Source: Sulfuritalea sp. (lineage in GTDB: Bacteria > Pseudomonadota > Gammaproteobacteria > Burkholderiales > Rhodocyclaceae). Taken from it: a stretch of 64,000 nt of DNA. The stretch lies in NCBI GenBank assembly GCA_020853215.1, contig JADYZH010000075.1, positions 34,078-98,077 on the forward strand. The letters run 5' to 3'. Numbering within the stretch: position 1 is the stretch's first letter; each line of letters opens with the position of its first letter. This document shows positions 31,331 to 40,685 of this stretch, in pieces. Both the position numbers and the translations under genes were made by a program. The notes below the pieces were generated by a model. That model saw only the letters and a program-made list of their open reading frames with translations, made no database searches and was not told the DNA's origin.

Positions 31331-32643
31331 AGGTAGTCGAACAACGAAAGTTGGGAAATCTTGACGAAGGACTGCTGCGCGGCCTGCAAGTCAGTTTGCT
31401 TGCGCGTCAGATCCGAGATTGCCTTGGCATAGTCGAGATCCTGCAGTTCGGCCAGGGTCTGCTGATATTGCAGGCCGAGATCTTCGTTCAGGTTACCCAG
31501 GGACTCAATCTCGTTCATGCGCGAGCCGACTTGGGCGCGTACGCGCAGGATGTTGTCAATCGAATGATCGAGGTTGGCCAGGGCAAAGCCGATTTCACTA
31601 CCCAATTTGGCATTGGCGGCCGGCGTACCTCCGTGCATTTCGAGCGCACCAATCAAATTCGCCAGCGTCGCAAAAACGCTCTGCGATGAACTCGGTGCAA
31701 TACTGAAGCTGTCATTATCAGCCGGCGCGCCCGTGATCAATACGCTGCCACCGAAGTCGAAGGCCGGCTCGAGACCCTGGCTCTTGAGAATGATCGGTTG
31801 ACCGCTTTGATACACCCGCTGGCCGGTGGCTGCGGTGGGCGGCAGCACGGGTGCCAACCCGGTCAGCATTGAGTTGCCACTGCCCGTATCCACGATGTCG
31901 TAATAAGTCACTGGTGGCACGGCCACCATGTCAATACTGAAATTGATGCTGAAATTCTTAGCCGGCTGTGCGTTCCACTTGGCCGGATCCGTAATGTTTC
32001 CGGAATCGACAATTCCGGTACCGGTGTTGCCCGCCGCATAGCCGGTAGCAAAATATCCGTTGCCATTGCGAATTCGGTTGAATACATCATTCCCCGAGTC
32101 GCTAATTTCGATAAAACGTGTGGGTGAGACCTGGAGCTTGCGCCGTCCGTCGTCACCCCCGTAGTCAATTTCGCCGCCGGCCAGAATGCTCTCGATCGTG
32201 CCGCCAAACGGCTTGGTCGTGCCCATGAAGCCGGCAAATATATGGTTACCCGTACCATCGGTGACGTTAGCGATCCCGAGCATCTCGTCGAAGCGCGCAC
32301 GTAACTCGATGGCAATGGACTTGCGATCTGTTGCCGATAGGCTGGAATTACCGCCTTGTACCACCAGCTCTCGCACCCGTGCCAGAATCTCGCCGGCACT
32401 GCTCAATTGCACTTCTTCGAGCCCCATGGCGGAACTTGCGAAATTCTGGCTCTGTTTGAAGTGGGCAGTAACATCGCTGGCTTGTGTCACCTCCAGCGCC
32501 CGTGCGGCTGCTACCGGGTCATCGCTCGGCGTCAGAATCCTCCGCCCAGAGGCAACCTGCTGCTGCAGATGCAGGAGTGAAGACGTTTGCCGGTTGATGC
32601 TGGCAACACCGGCATCAAAGATCATTCCGTTACTGACACGCAT
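31327..32643 (-). CDS. flgL: Flagellar hook-associated protein FlgL
   Basis: MRVSNGMIFDAGVASINRQTSSLLHLQQQVASGRRILTPSDDPVAAARALEV; flagellin-like N-terminus. Confidence 0.96.
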   Translation of the reverse strand: MRVSNGMIFDAGVASINRQTSSLLHLQQQVASGRRILTPSDDPVAAARALEVTQASDVTAHFKQSQNFASSAMGLEEVQLSSAGEILARVRELVVQGGNSSLSATDRKSIAIELRARFDEMLGIANVTDGTGNHIFAGFMGTTKPFGGTIESILAGGEIDYGGDDGRRKLQVSPTRFIEISDSGNDVFNRIRNGNGYFATGYAAGNTGTGIVDSGNITDPAKWNAQPAKNFSINFSIDMVAVPPVTYYDIVDTGSGNSMLTGLAPVLPPTAATGQRVYQSGQPIILKSQGLEPAFDFGGSVLITGAPADNDSFSIAPSSSQSVFATLANLIGALEMHGGTPAANAKLGSEIGFALANLDHSIDNILRVRAQVGSRMNEIESLGNLNEDLGLQYQQTLAELQDLDYAKAISDLTRKQTDLQAAQQSFVKISQLSLFDYL

Positions 32644-32669
32644 GCGGTTCTCCTTCTATGAATGCCAGA

Positions 32670-34616
32670 TCATCGGCCGAGGGAAAGAATTTCATCAAAC
32701 ACCTTGCCGGCAATTTGCAGCACCTTGGCCGATGCCTGATACGCCTGCTGATAACGCAACAGGTTGGCCGCCTCTTCGTCCAGATTGACACCGGAAAGTG
32801 ACTGCAAAGCCTGTGTGGCATGATCGGCCAGCCCTTGCTGCGCGGCACCAATCGCGGCCACTTCGTTGGCCTTGCTGCCAACCGCACTGACAATCTGCGC
32901 ATAGGCTGATTGATAGGACGCGGTAGGTCCTGAAGTACTGCTACCAATCATGGTGGTGCGCGTCTGCAAGGCTCCCAGAAGCGCTGCGTTACGATTGTCT
33001 GCAACGCCATTGGTATTGGCCTCGATGGTGAAGATATCGCCTGTCGCCGAATTGCCGGTGATCTGCGTCGTCCATCCGTTGTAGGTAATATCGGCACCGG
33101 CTACATGTGCGACAGCGCTGGCCAGCGTCGTCGCTGTGGTTACGTCGACCACATCGAAAGTCGTCGGGCTGGTAAAGGTAATCGTCACCGTGTGCTGCAG
33201 CGCCGGATTGGTCGGCGGCGGCGCGTTCACAGTCCCTTCACCGATGCTGGCCGTGCCAGTGTTGGTCAGTGCTGCCGCCGTACGTATCGGCGCAGCAGCC
33301 GCAATCTGGCGGGCATCCGAAAAATTGACCGCAATGTTGCCAGCGCCGCTGCGTGTGGGCTGGATCAGCACTGTGTCATTGACAACCGGCGCCCCGGCTC
33401 CGGTCCAGGTCCCCAGCCCGATCGTCATGCCGTCGACCGTCTGCGGCAAGGTCGCATAGCTCTGCACCTGATTGTCGGAAAGGCGCGTCAATGCATAGGG
33501 AGTGGCGCCACCCACAAAGGTGAGCCGGTAATCGCTACCGGTGAGTCGATCGATCGTTGTGGCATTGATGTTCGCCGTCGGCATCCCGGTTCCAGTATTG
33601 AGGCTACTGGGACGCACAGTCGGAACAGAAGTGCTGAAAAAATTCTGCCCCAAGGCGCCGGTCAAATCCTGCCCCAACCGATGCTGGTCGTTGAAGTTCT
33701 GCGCCAGGGTCAGCGCAACACGACCAAGGGCGTTTTGCACATCATCCAGGGTCTGGCTGCGGAAATTGAGCAAACCTCCGAGGCTGCCGCCGGTAATCTG
33801 CGACTCGGGCATGGTCAGCGCCGTACCGCCAACGCCGACTATTGCAACATTGGTTCGTTCGGGATCATCGGGCGCCTGAACCGCCTTCAACTGATAGGAC
33901 TGGTTGCCCACCACCAAGGGCTGCCCATTGCCGATGAAGACGTTGAAGCTGCCGTCACCCTGCACGACCGTGCTGACCCGTACCAAGGTGTTCAGGTCCT
34001 TCAGCATTTGGTCGCGCTGATCGAGCAGATCATTGGGTGGCTGATCGGCACCGCGCGCCTGCGCCAGGATGATGCGCTGATTGATGTCGGCCAGTTGGGA
34101 ACTGTAAGTGTTTATCTGGGCGACCTGTCCGGCAATCTGCTGATTGGTGTCATCGCGAATTTCCGTCAGCCGCCGATCGATCGCCTGGAACCTTGCCGTC
34201 AGGGCCTGCGCCGCAGAGAGCATCGACTGACGACCGGGAATCGAGGCAGGGTTCGCGGCAACATCCTGCACACCTTTGAAGAATGCGGCAAGCGCGGGCG
34301 ACAGTCCGGAACTGGAGTCGGCCAACAGATTGTCGATCTGGCTGATCTGCGCCTGATAGGTGCCCATCTCCGCGGCGCCGGCCTCCGCACTTAGCACCTG
34401 GCGACCGAGAAACTGGTCATATATCCGCCTGACAGTCTGCACGTGCGTTCCCTGGCCCACGAAGCCCACGCCAGTAAAGGTAGCGGTATTCGTCCCCTGA
34501 ACGATCTCCTGACGGTTGTAACCGGCAGTCGAGGCATTGGCAATATTGTGACTGGTCGTCAACATCCCAGCCTGTGCCGCATTGAGCCCGCTGATACCAA
34601 CACTGAAAACGCTCAT
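32670..34616 (-). CDS. flgK: Flagellar hook-associated protein FlgK
   Basis: MSVFSVGISGLNAAQAGMLTTSHNIANASTAGYNRQEIVQ; C-terminal SGVNLDEEAANLLRYQQAYQASAKVLQ. Confidence 0.98.
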   Translation of the reverse strand: MSVFSVGISGLNAAQAGMLTTSHNIANASTAGYNRQEIVQGTNTATFTGVGFVGQGTHVQTVRRIYDQFLGRQVLSAEAGAAEMGTYQAQISQIDNLLADSSSGLSPALAAFFKGVQDVAANPASIPGRQSMLSAAQALTARFQAIDRRLTEIRDDTNQQIAGQVAQINTYSSQLADINQRIILAQARGADQPPNDLLDQRDQMLKDLNTLVRVSTVVQGDGSFNVFIGNGQPLVVGNQSYQLKAVQAPDDPERTNVAIVGVGGTALTMPESQITGGSLGGLLNFRSQTLDDVQNALGRVALTLAQNFNDQHRLGQDLTGALGQNFFSTSVPTVRPSSLNTGTGMPTANINATTIDRLTGSDYRLTFVGGATPYALTRLSDNQVQSYATLPQTVDGMTIGLGTWTGAGAPVVNDTVLIQPTRSGAGNIAVNFSDARQIAAAAPIRTAAALTNTGTASIGEGTVNAPPPTNPALQHTVTITFTSPTTFDVVDVTTATTLASAVAHVAGADITYNGWTTQITGNSATGDIFTIEANTNGVADNRNAALLGALQTRTTMIGSSTSGPTASYQSAYAQIVSAVGSKANEVAAIGAAQQGLADHATQALQSLSGVNLDEEAANLLRYQQAYQASAKVLQIAGKVFDEILSLGR

Positions 34617-34640
34617 GATCACTCCACGATGGAACCCGAA

Positions 34641-34661
34641 TAACGGCAAAATTTGCCGTTA
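34641..34661. promoter_or_regulatory. Perfect 21-bp palindrome TAACGGCAAA-A-TTTGCCGTTA in the flgK leader region
   Basis: 10-bp perfect arms; lies between the predicted flgK sigma54 promoter and the flgK start. Confidence 0.6.
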
Positions 34662-34681
34662 GTTGAGTATTCAGGGGGAAT

Positions 34682-34700
34682 GGAGCAACCTGCGTGCCAA
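34682..34700 (-). promoter_or_regulatory. Sigma54 promoter for flgK(L)
   Basis: Minus strand TTGGCACG-CAGG-TTGCTCC, near-perfect consensus with GG-N10-GC. Confidence 0.85.
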
Positions 34701-34825
34701 GCCTTGAATTTTGGAGTGCAAACCAAGGAATTTCAGCGGCGCCTCAGGTCTATCCACTGTTGTCCGCTTCATTTTTTTAAAAAAATAACCAACCCACGCC
34801 CCTCGAAATACAGGTATCCACTTTC

Positions 34826-34843
34826 TGGCCTGGGTCTTGCTTT
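34826..34843 (+). promoter_or_regulatory. Sigma54 promoter for the EF-hand gene
   Basis: TGGCCTG-GGTC-TTGCTTT, GG-N10-GC, 55 bp upstream of the ORF start. Confidence 0.7.
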
Positions 34844-34897
34844 GCAATAAACCACACTTCGGTATCAGAGTGCGCAACAGCAGACAAGGAGACAGAC

Positions 34898-35506
34898 ATG
34901 ATAGGCATTGGCACCATCATCAGCCTTGCAGCATCGGCATTTCAAATCATACAGGCGGCGAACCGCCCCGACCCCGCGACACAGAAAGCCGACCAATTAT
35001 TTTCGCAACTTGATGCCGCTGGAAAAGGTTCCATTGAAAGTGCCGACCTGAAGTCGGCTTTCGACAAGATCGCGGCAAAGGCCACCGTCAAAGCGGACCA
35101 GCTCTTTTCAAAGCTTGATGCCAATAGCGATGGCGCGGTAAGCAAAGAAGAGTTTTCAATCTCGATAAATCGACTAGCCGACCAGCTTGATCAGCATTAC
35201 ATGCGTGTGCGTATGCATGGTGAGCAGGTCGGCAAGAGCTTCTCCCAGAATGAACTAATTGGCCTGGCGTCACATGTCACCAAAAACTTCAACAACGCTG
35301 ATCGGGATGGTGACGGCAGGATCAGTATCAAGGAAGCCGCCGATTTCGGGAAGGCCAATTCAACTGGTTCCCTGTCAGCCTCCTCGACTTCCCCTGCAGA
35401 AAGCCAGAATATCGAGCTGATGCTGCAGGTGCTACGGTTGATGCAAGCCTACGGCACGAATCAAGGCGCACCCGGCAACAGCGGGAGCAAGCCTCCAAAC
35501 GTTTAG
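34898..35506 (+). CDS. EF-hand calcium-binding protein of unknown function
   Basis: DANSDGAVSKEEF and DRDGDGRISIKEA EF-hand loops, plus degenerate loops near the N-terminus; hydrophobic N-terminus. Confidence 0.82.
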   Translation: MIGIGTIISLAASAFQIIQAANRPDPATQKADQLFSQLDAAGKGSIESADLKSAFDKIAAKATVKADQLFSKLDANSDGAVSKEEFSISINRLADQLDQHYMRVRMHGEQVGKSFSQNELIGLASHVTKNFNNADRDGDGRISIKEAADFGKANSTGSLSASSTSPAESQNIELMLQVLRLMQAYGTNQGAPGNSGSKPPNV

Positions 35507-35628
35507 GTTGTGGCCTTGCTGCGGTAATCCACATTGGACTTCTCGCAGCCGTCCTCCAATTCAAGGCGCCGTGTCGCCAGCGCCGACATTTGGAGGTTAA
35601 TTGCGTCTCTTGTCGAGACTTCCGAAAA

Positions 35629-36615
35629 TCATGCAGTCCAGCCAGCCAAAGCCTGCCTCAGCGTCGCGCCGCCAATGATGCTTTCGAGCTTGGCCGCGTA
35701 CTGTGGGTCGGTGGCATAGCCGGCGGTCTGCAAGCCGCGGGCAAAGCGGTCCGGCTCCTGCGCGCCAAGAATTGCCGCGTAGCGTGGGTTGCTGACCAGC
35801 AGACTGGCGTAATCACCAACTGCTTCGTCGTAGGAACCATAGGCACGGAAACGTTCAACGCGGGTCTGCGCCAGGCCGGCAATGACTTCCGTGGTGGTCG
35901 CCTCCACCGTCGCGCCGCGCCAGTTGGCACCCGCCTTGATGCCGAAGATGTTGAAGCTCGAACTGCCATCGGCACGGCGCGGCTCGAACTTGCCCCAGCC
36001 GGTTTCCAGCGCCGCCTGTGCCACCATGAAGTGCGCCGGAATGCCGGTCATACGTTCGGCAGCAACGGCTGCCGGCAGAATGCGATCGACGAACGCACGT
36101 TGCGTGGTGGCGCTGCCTGATACCGGAGCCGTAGTCGGCGGGACGGGAGCGGCAGGGGCGAGCGGAAGATTCTGCAGGGGAACGAAGGCCGGTGCGGCAT
36201 CGCGCTGCAGCGGCAGCGCATGCTCCCGCGACACAGAAAAAGCCGGAGCATCAACTTGCAGCGGAAAGGGTCCATGCAACGGCCGCGGGTCCTGATTCTG
36301 GCGCGCCAATTGCGCCTCGATCATCGCCGCCAGGCCGGTACCCCGGTTGCCGCCGCCAAGCACCTGGGCAAGCTGCTGGTCGAGCAATGATTCATACATC
36401 CGCGTCTGATCGCTATCGAAGACTCCTTCGCGCGGCGTGGCTTCGCGCATCGACTTCATGACCATCTGCAAGAAGAATGCCTCGAATTGCCGGGCAACCT
36501 CCTTGTTCGCCGCCGGATCACCCCTGCCCGCCTGACGCTTGAGCGTGGCAAGGCTGCTGACATCGAGGACGTTCGCAGTTGCAGGCAGCGGAGCTATGTT
36601 GTTGGCGTTGGCCAT
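35629..36615 (-). CDS. flgJ: Flagellar rod assembly protein/muramidase FlgJ
   Basis: EAFFLQMVMKSMREATP rod-binding domain; glucosaminidase domain FMVAQAALETGWGK. Confidence 0.96.
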   Translation of the reverse strand: MANANNIAPLPATANVLDVSSLATLKRQAGRGDPAANKEVARQFEAFFLQMVMKSMREATPREGVFDSDQTRMYESLLDQQLAQVLGGGNRGTGLAAMIEAQLARQNQDPRPLHGPFPLQVDAPAFSVSREHALPLQRDAAPAFVPLQNLPLAPAAPVPPTTAPVSGSATTQRAFVDRILPAAVAAERMTGIPAHFMVAQAALETGWGKFEPRRADGSSSFNIFGIKAGANWRGATVEATTTEVIAGLAQTRVERFRAYGSYDEAVGDYASLLVSNPRYAAILGAQEPDRFARGLQTAGYATDPQYAAKLESIIGGATLRQALAGWTA

Positions 36616-36693
36616 GGCAGCGATCAGGATCGCATGACTGGGGCAAGGTCAGTCGTCAAAGCAGGGCAGAAAACATTTCCCTGACCACGACAA

Positions 36694-37806
36694 TCAAATG
36701 ATCTCCAGCTCGGCGCGCAAGGCACCCGCCGATTTCATCGCCTGCAAAATGGCAGTCAGCTCCTGCGGACCGGCACCGAGGCTATTCAATGCCTTGACGA
36801 TGTCAGCGAGATTCGCACCGGCCTTGACGTTGATCAGCGAACTGCCTTCCTGCTTGATCTCGACCTGCGCATTTGCCACGGTTGCCGTCTGCCCGCCGGA
36901 CAACGGAGGCGGTTGGCTCACCGCATTGTCGGTGGTGACCGAAACCGTAAGCGTGCCATGCGCCACCGCGCAATTATCCAGCAGCACGTCCTGATTCATC
37001 ACTACCGAACCGGTGCGACTATTGACAATCACCTTCGCCGCCATTCTGACCGGAGTCACTTCGATGCTCTCGACCTGACCGATGAAGTTTACACGTTCAT
37101 CCGGGTTGGTCGGCGCGCGCACCCGAACCTGGCGGCCATCCACGGCTAGGGCGGCTCCCGGCAGCACTCGGTTGATGCCTGCGGCCAGTCGCTGCGCCGT
37201 ACCAAAATCGGTTGCATTCAACTCCAGATAGACGAATTCGCCCTCTCCCAGCGGCATCGGTACTTCACGTTCGACCGATGCGCCGTTAGGAATCCGGGCC
37301 GCGGACAAATGGTTCACGGTCACCTTGGAACCGGCACCCGAGCCGCCGGCGCCAACCACCATCAGGTTGCCCTGCGCCATGGCATAGACCTGTCCGTTCG
37401 CCCCCTTCAGCGGGGTCAGGATCAGTGTCCCGCCTTTCAGGCTCTTGGCGTTGCCAATCGACGAGACGGTGACATCGATCAGTTGTCCGGCACGAGCGAA
37501 GGCCGGCAAGTTGGCCGTTACCATCACAGCGGCAACGTTCTTCAATTGCAGCGACTGACCTGGCGGCAGATTGGCGCCCATCGCGGACAGCATGTTGATG
37601 ACGCTCTGCACGGTAAACGGGGTTTGCGTGGTCTGGTCGCCGCTGCCATCGAGACCAACCACAAGGCCATAGCCGACCAACTGGTTGCTGCGTACGCCAG
37701 CAATCGAGGCAATATCCTTGATGCGCTCGGCACGCGCCATGTCCATGACCAGCAGCGTCATCAGCACCCAGAGGAACATCAGAAAACCCTTTTCAATCCG
37801 CGTCAT
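36694..37806 (-). CDS. flgI: Flagellar P-ring protein FlgI
   Basis: ERIKDIASIAGVRSNQLVGYGLVVGLDGSGDQTTQTPFTVQSVINMLSAMG. Confidence 0.98.
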   Translation of the reverse strand: MTRIEKGFLMFLWVLMTLLVMDMARAERIKDIASIAGVRSNQLVGYGLVVGLDGSGDQTTQTPFTVQSVINMLSAMGANLPPGQSLQLKNVAAVMVTANLPAFARAGQLIDVTVSSIGNAKSLKGGTLILTPLKGANGQVYAMAQGNLMVVGAGGSGAGSKVTVNHLSAARIPNGASVEREVPMPLGEGEFVYLELNATDFGTAQRLAAGINRVLPGAALAVDGRQVRVRAPTNPDERVNFIGQVESIEVTPVRMAAKVIVNSRTGSVVMNQDVLLDNCAVAHGTLTVSVTTDNAVSQPPPLSGGQTATVANAQVEIKQEGSSLINVKAGANLADIVKALNSLGAGPQELTAILQAMKSAGALRAELEII

Positions 37807-37816
37807 GTCAGACTCC

Positions 37817-38476
37817 TCAAAATGGCAGGAAAGTAAGGAAGAAGCGCGACAGCCATCCCATGACCTGAGCTGAGTCCAGGAATCCATTGGCCTTGTACTC
37901 GATGCGCGCATCCGCCACCTGCGTGGAAACAACGGTATTGGCGAAAGTGATCGTATTCGGGTTTACCACCCCCGAGAACCGGATGAATTCCTCGCCTTCC
38001 TTTAGGCCAATCTGCTTTTCTCCCGAGACCAGCAAGTTGCCGTTGGGGAAGACCTCGATGACTGTCACGGTGAGCGTACCGGTGAAATCGTTGGAGGACG
38101 TGTTCTCACCCTTGCCATTGAAATTGTTGCTGTCGTTGGCCGACAGCGTGGTCCCCTGCACGCTCTTGAAGGGCAGGCCGATCATCGTCGGCACGCTGAC
38201 ATCGACCGTCTGGCTGCGGGACGTCTTGTTCTCCGACTTCTTCGAAGCCTGGACCTTTTCCTGGATGTTGACCGTCAGGGTGTCGCCGACAAAGCGGGCA
38301 CGCCGATCCTCGAACAGTGGTCGCGCAGTCGCAACACTGAAAATCGCACCGCTGCTCGGAGCGGTGGCAGGCGTCGGCCGCGCGGTCATCGGCTGGTGCA
38401 CCGCCGTCGACGGAGTCGTCGTCACGCAACCGTACAGCGAAAGGACCAGGACAAGGCTGCAGTATGAATTATTCAT
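37817..38476 (-). CDS. flgH: Flagellar L-ring lipoprotein FlgH
   Basis: LSLYGCVTT lipobox; ARPLFEDRRARFVGDTLTVNIQEKVQASKKSE. Confidence 0.97.
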   Translation of the reverse strand: MNNSYCSLVLVLSLYGCVTTTPSTAVHQPMTARPTPATAPSSGAIFSVATARPLFEDRRARFVGDTLTVNIQEKVQASKKSENKTSRSQTVDVSVPTMIGLPFKSVQGTTLSANDSNNFNGKGENTSSNDFTGTLTVTVIEVFPNGNLLVSGEKQIGLKEGEEFIRFSGVVNPNTITFANTVVSTQVADARIEYKANGFLDSAQVMGWLSRFFLTFLPF

Positions 38477-38505
38477 GGTGCACTCCGACATTCATTGTGT
38501 TGCCC

Positions 38506-39288
38506 TTACATTTGAGTCAGCCGCGCCAGCATCGCATCGGAAGTGGTGATGGCTTTCGAGTTCATCTCGTAGCCGCGCTGTGCCACGATCATGTTCACCA
38601 GTTCCTCGGCCACGTTCACGTTGGATGTTTCGACGTAACCCTGGTTGAGCAAGCCGGTGCCGTTGGTCCCCGGCGTATTCGGCGTCGGCGTTCCCGATGA
38701 TGCGGTTTCGACAAACAGGTTTTCGCCGACGCTTTGCAGCCCGCCGTTGTTGATGAAGCCGGCCAGCTGAATCGTGCCTACCTGGGTCGGCGTAGTCACG
38801 CCCTGCTGGGTGTAGGAGACGATTCCATCGCGGGTGATCGTCAGGCTGATGGCGCTGGCCGGGATCGTGATGGCCGGGCTCAGGGGGTAGCCGCTGGCCG
38901 TGACAATCTGGCCGTTGGCATCCTTGGTGAATGAACCGTCCCGCGTGTAGGCCAGCGTTCCGTCCGGCATCTCCACCTGGAAGAAGCCGTTACCCTGAAT
39001 CGCTATGTCGAGCGGATTATCGGTCTTCAGCACGTTGCCCTGGGTGTAGATATGTTCAGTGCCGACCACCCTCACCCCGGTGCCGAGGGTCAACCCTGAA
39101 GGAACCACCGTCGTCTGCGAGGATGACGCGCCCGGCTGCCGGAGGGTCTGGTAGAGCAGGTCTTCGAATACGGCACGCGAGCGCTTGAAGCCGTTGGTGC
39201 TGACGTTGGCCAGATTGTTCGTGATGACATCCATCGAGGTCTGCTGTGCATCCAGACCGGTCTTGGAAATCCAGAGGGAGCGGATCAT
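38506..39288 (-). CDS. flgG: Flagellar distal rod protein FlgG
   Basis: [53 protein letters not shown]. Confidence 0.98.
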   Translation of the reverse strand: MIRSLWISKTGLDAQQTSMDVITNNLANVSTNGFKRSRAVFEDLLYQTLRQPGASSSQTTVVPSGLTLGTGVRVVGTEHIYTQGNVLKTDNPLDIAIQGNGFFQVEMPDGTLAYTRDGSFTKDANGQIVTASGYPLSPAITIPASAISLTITRDGIVSYTQQGVTTPTQVGTIQLAGFINNGGLQSVGENLFVETASSGTPTPNTPGTNGTGLLNQGYVETSNVNVAEELVNMIVAQRGYEMNSKAITTSDAMLARLTQM

Positions 39289-39336
39289 CGCGGGTAACTC
39301 CTGACAAGGCGGAAGAGGTTAGGCTGCGGCCGGACT

Positions 39337-40608
39337 TCAGGTGGCGTTTGCCAGGTTCTGCAGCACCTGGTCAAGAATCTTGAAGGTCTGGGCGCTCGCC
39401 TGATAGTTGCGTTGCTGTTCGATCAGGGCCACCAGTTCAACCGTCAGGTCGACGTTAGACTGTTCCCTGGCGGCGCCCTGGATACTGCCGAGTCCGAATC
39501 CCCGGTTGCCCAGCGGCGTATCGAGAAGTTCTGTGCCGGAGCCCTTCACCGGATCCGCATTGGCCATCCACTGGTTGTCGCCCAGACTGATCAGCGCATT
39601 GGGGTTGATGAAATTGGCGAGCACGACCTGCGCCACCTTGCGCGACTGGCCGTTTGAATAATATGCCTGAATTACGCCATCGTTGCCGACGCGGAGGCCG
39701 ACGGCACCGTCAATCGCACCAGCACCATAGCCATCCTGGGTGATCGCACTGACGCTGAACGGATTGCCATACTGGACGGTTTTTCCCAGATCAAGGGTGA
39801 TGGACAGGTTGCCGCCGCCACCTAGGGCGTAGGTCTGGGCTGCCAGCGGCATCGCGGTCGTCAGCAGGCCGTTGGTATCGAAACCCAGGTTCACCGGCCC
39901 GGTCTGCGCGATGCCATCCAGCGTGGTATGCAGGTCCCAATTATTTCCCGGTAAGGATTTTGAAAAATACAATCTCAGTTCGTGGGTCGCGCCAGATACG
40001 TCGAATACAGTGACTGCGGTCGAGTCGTTGTAGGTCTGCTCGTTATTCGCGGCGAAGGGTGCCATCGCCGGGGGCGCCGCCTGAGCATCCAGGCTGGCGC
40101 CGACCAGCACCCTGCTGGTTGCGGCGGCCGGCATCACCGGATCGATCAGGATATCCTGCGGCGCGGCAGTCGTTACGATCACGCCTTGGGGATCTGTGCC
40201 GTAGTCGGCCGCATAGCCGGTGACATTGAGTCCGCTGCGGTTGACGAGTGCGAACTGGCCCGACGTGCCGGTGTCGTAGCTCAGTCCAAACTGGCCATCG
40301 CGGGAATAGGTTATCGCGCCACCATTATTCAGGCGGAAGAAACCCGGCCCGGTGATCGCCATGTCGATGGGGTTGTCGCTTTGCAGCGCAACCCCCTGAT
40401 CGAACTTCTGATTGATGATTTCCGCACTGACGCCGGCACTCGCCGCTCCGCTCGACGGTTCGCCGGTCGCCGAGGCAGCAAGCACGTCGGCAAAGCGTGC
40501 GCTCGAGCTCTTGAAGCCGATGGTTTGCGAATTCGCAATGTTGTTGCCGATGACGTCGATCGCCCTCGAAGCGGCGGTCAGTCCGCTCAGGCTGGTTGCG
40601 AAGCTCAT
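39337..40608 (-). CDS. Second FlgE-like hook protein
   Basis: MSFATSLSGLTAASRAIDVIGNNIANSQTIGFKSSSARFADVLAAS...SNVDLTVELVALIEQQRNYQASAQTFKILDQVLQNLANAT; same ends and similar length as FlgE at 41524. Confidence 0.9.
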   Translation of the reverse strand: MSFATSLSGLTAASRAIDVIGNNIANSQTIGFKSSSARFADVLAASATGEPSSGAASAGVSAEIINQKFDQGVALQSDNPIDMAITGPGFFRLNNGGAITYSRDGQFGLSYDTGTSGQFALVNRSGLNVTGYAADYGTDPQGVIVTTAAPQDILIDPVMPAAATSRVLVGASLDAQAAPPAMAPFAANNEQTYNDSTAVTVFDVSGATHELRLYFSKSLPGNNWDLHTTLDGIAQTGPVNLGFDTNGLLTTAMPLAAQTYALGGGGNLSITLDLGKTVQYGNPFSVSAITQDGYGAGAIDGAVGLRVGNDGVIQAYYSNGQSRKVAQVVLANFINPNALISLGDNQWMANADPVKGSGTELLDTPLGNRGFGLGSIQGAAREQSNVDLTVELVALIEQQRNYQASAQTFKILDQVLQNLANAT

Positions 40609-40685
40609 GGTTCGGGTCTCCCGCTTGTCTGCTGCACGCTCGGTCCAATCGTTTGGTAATGGGAAGGGCGGCTCATGGCATGTTC

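Noticed and set aside
33105-34394. 429-aa plus-strand ORF opposite flgK
   Set aside because: Shadow ORF of flgK; no domain evidence.
34766-34785. ATTTTTTTAAAAAAAT run between flgK and the EF-hand gene as an IHF site
   Set aside because: AT-rich and well placed for DNA bending, but no clear IHF consensus; not supportable by eye.
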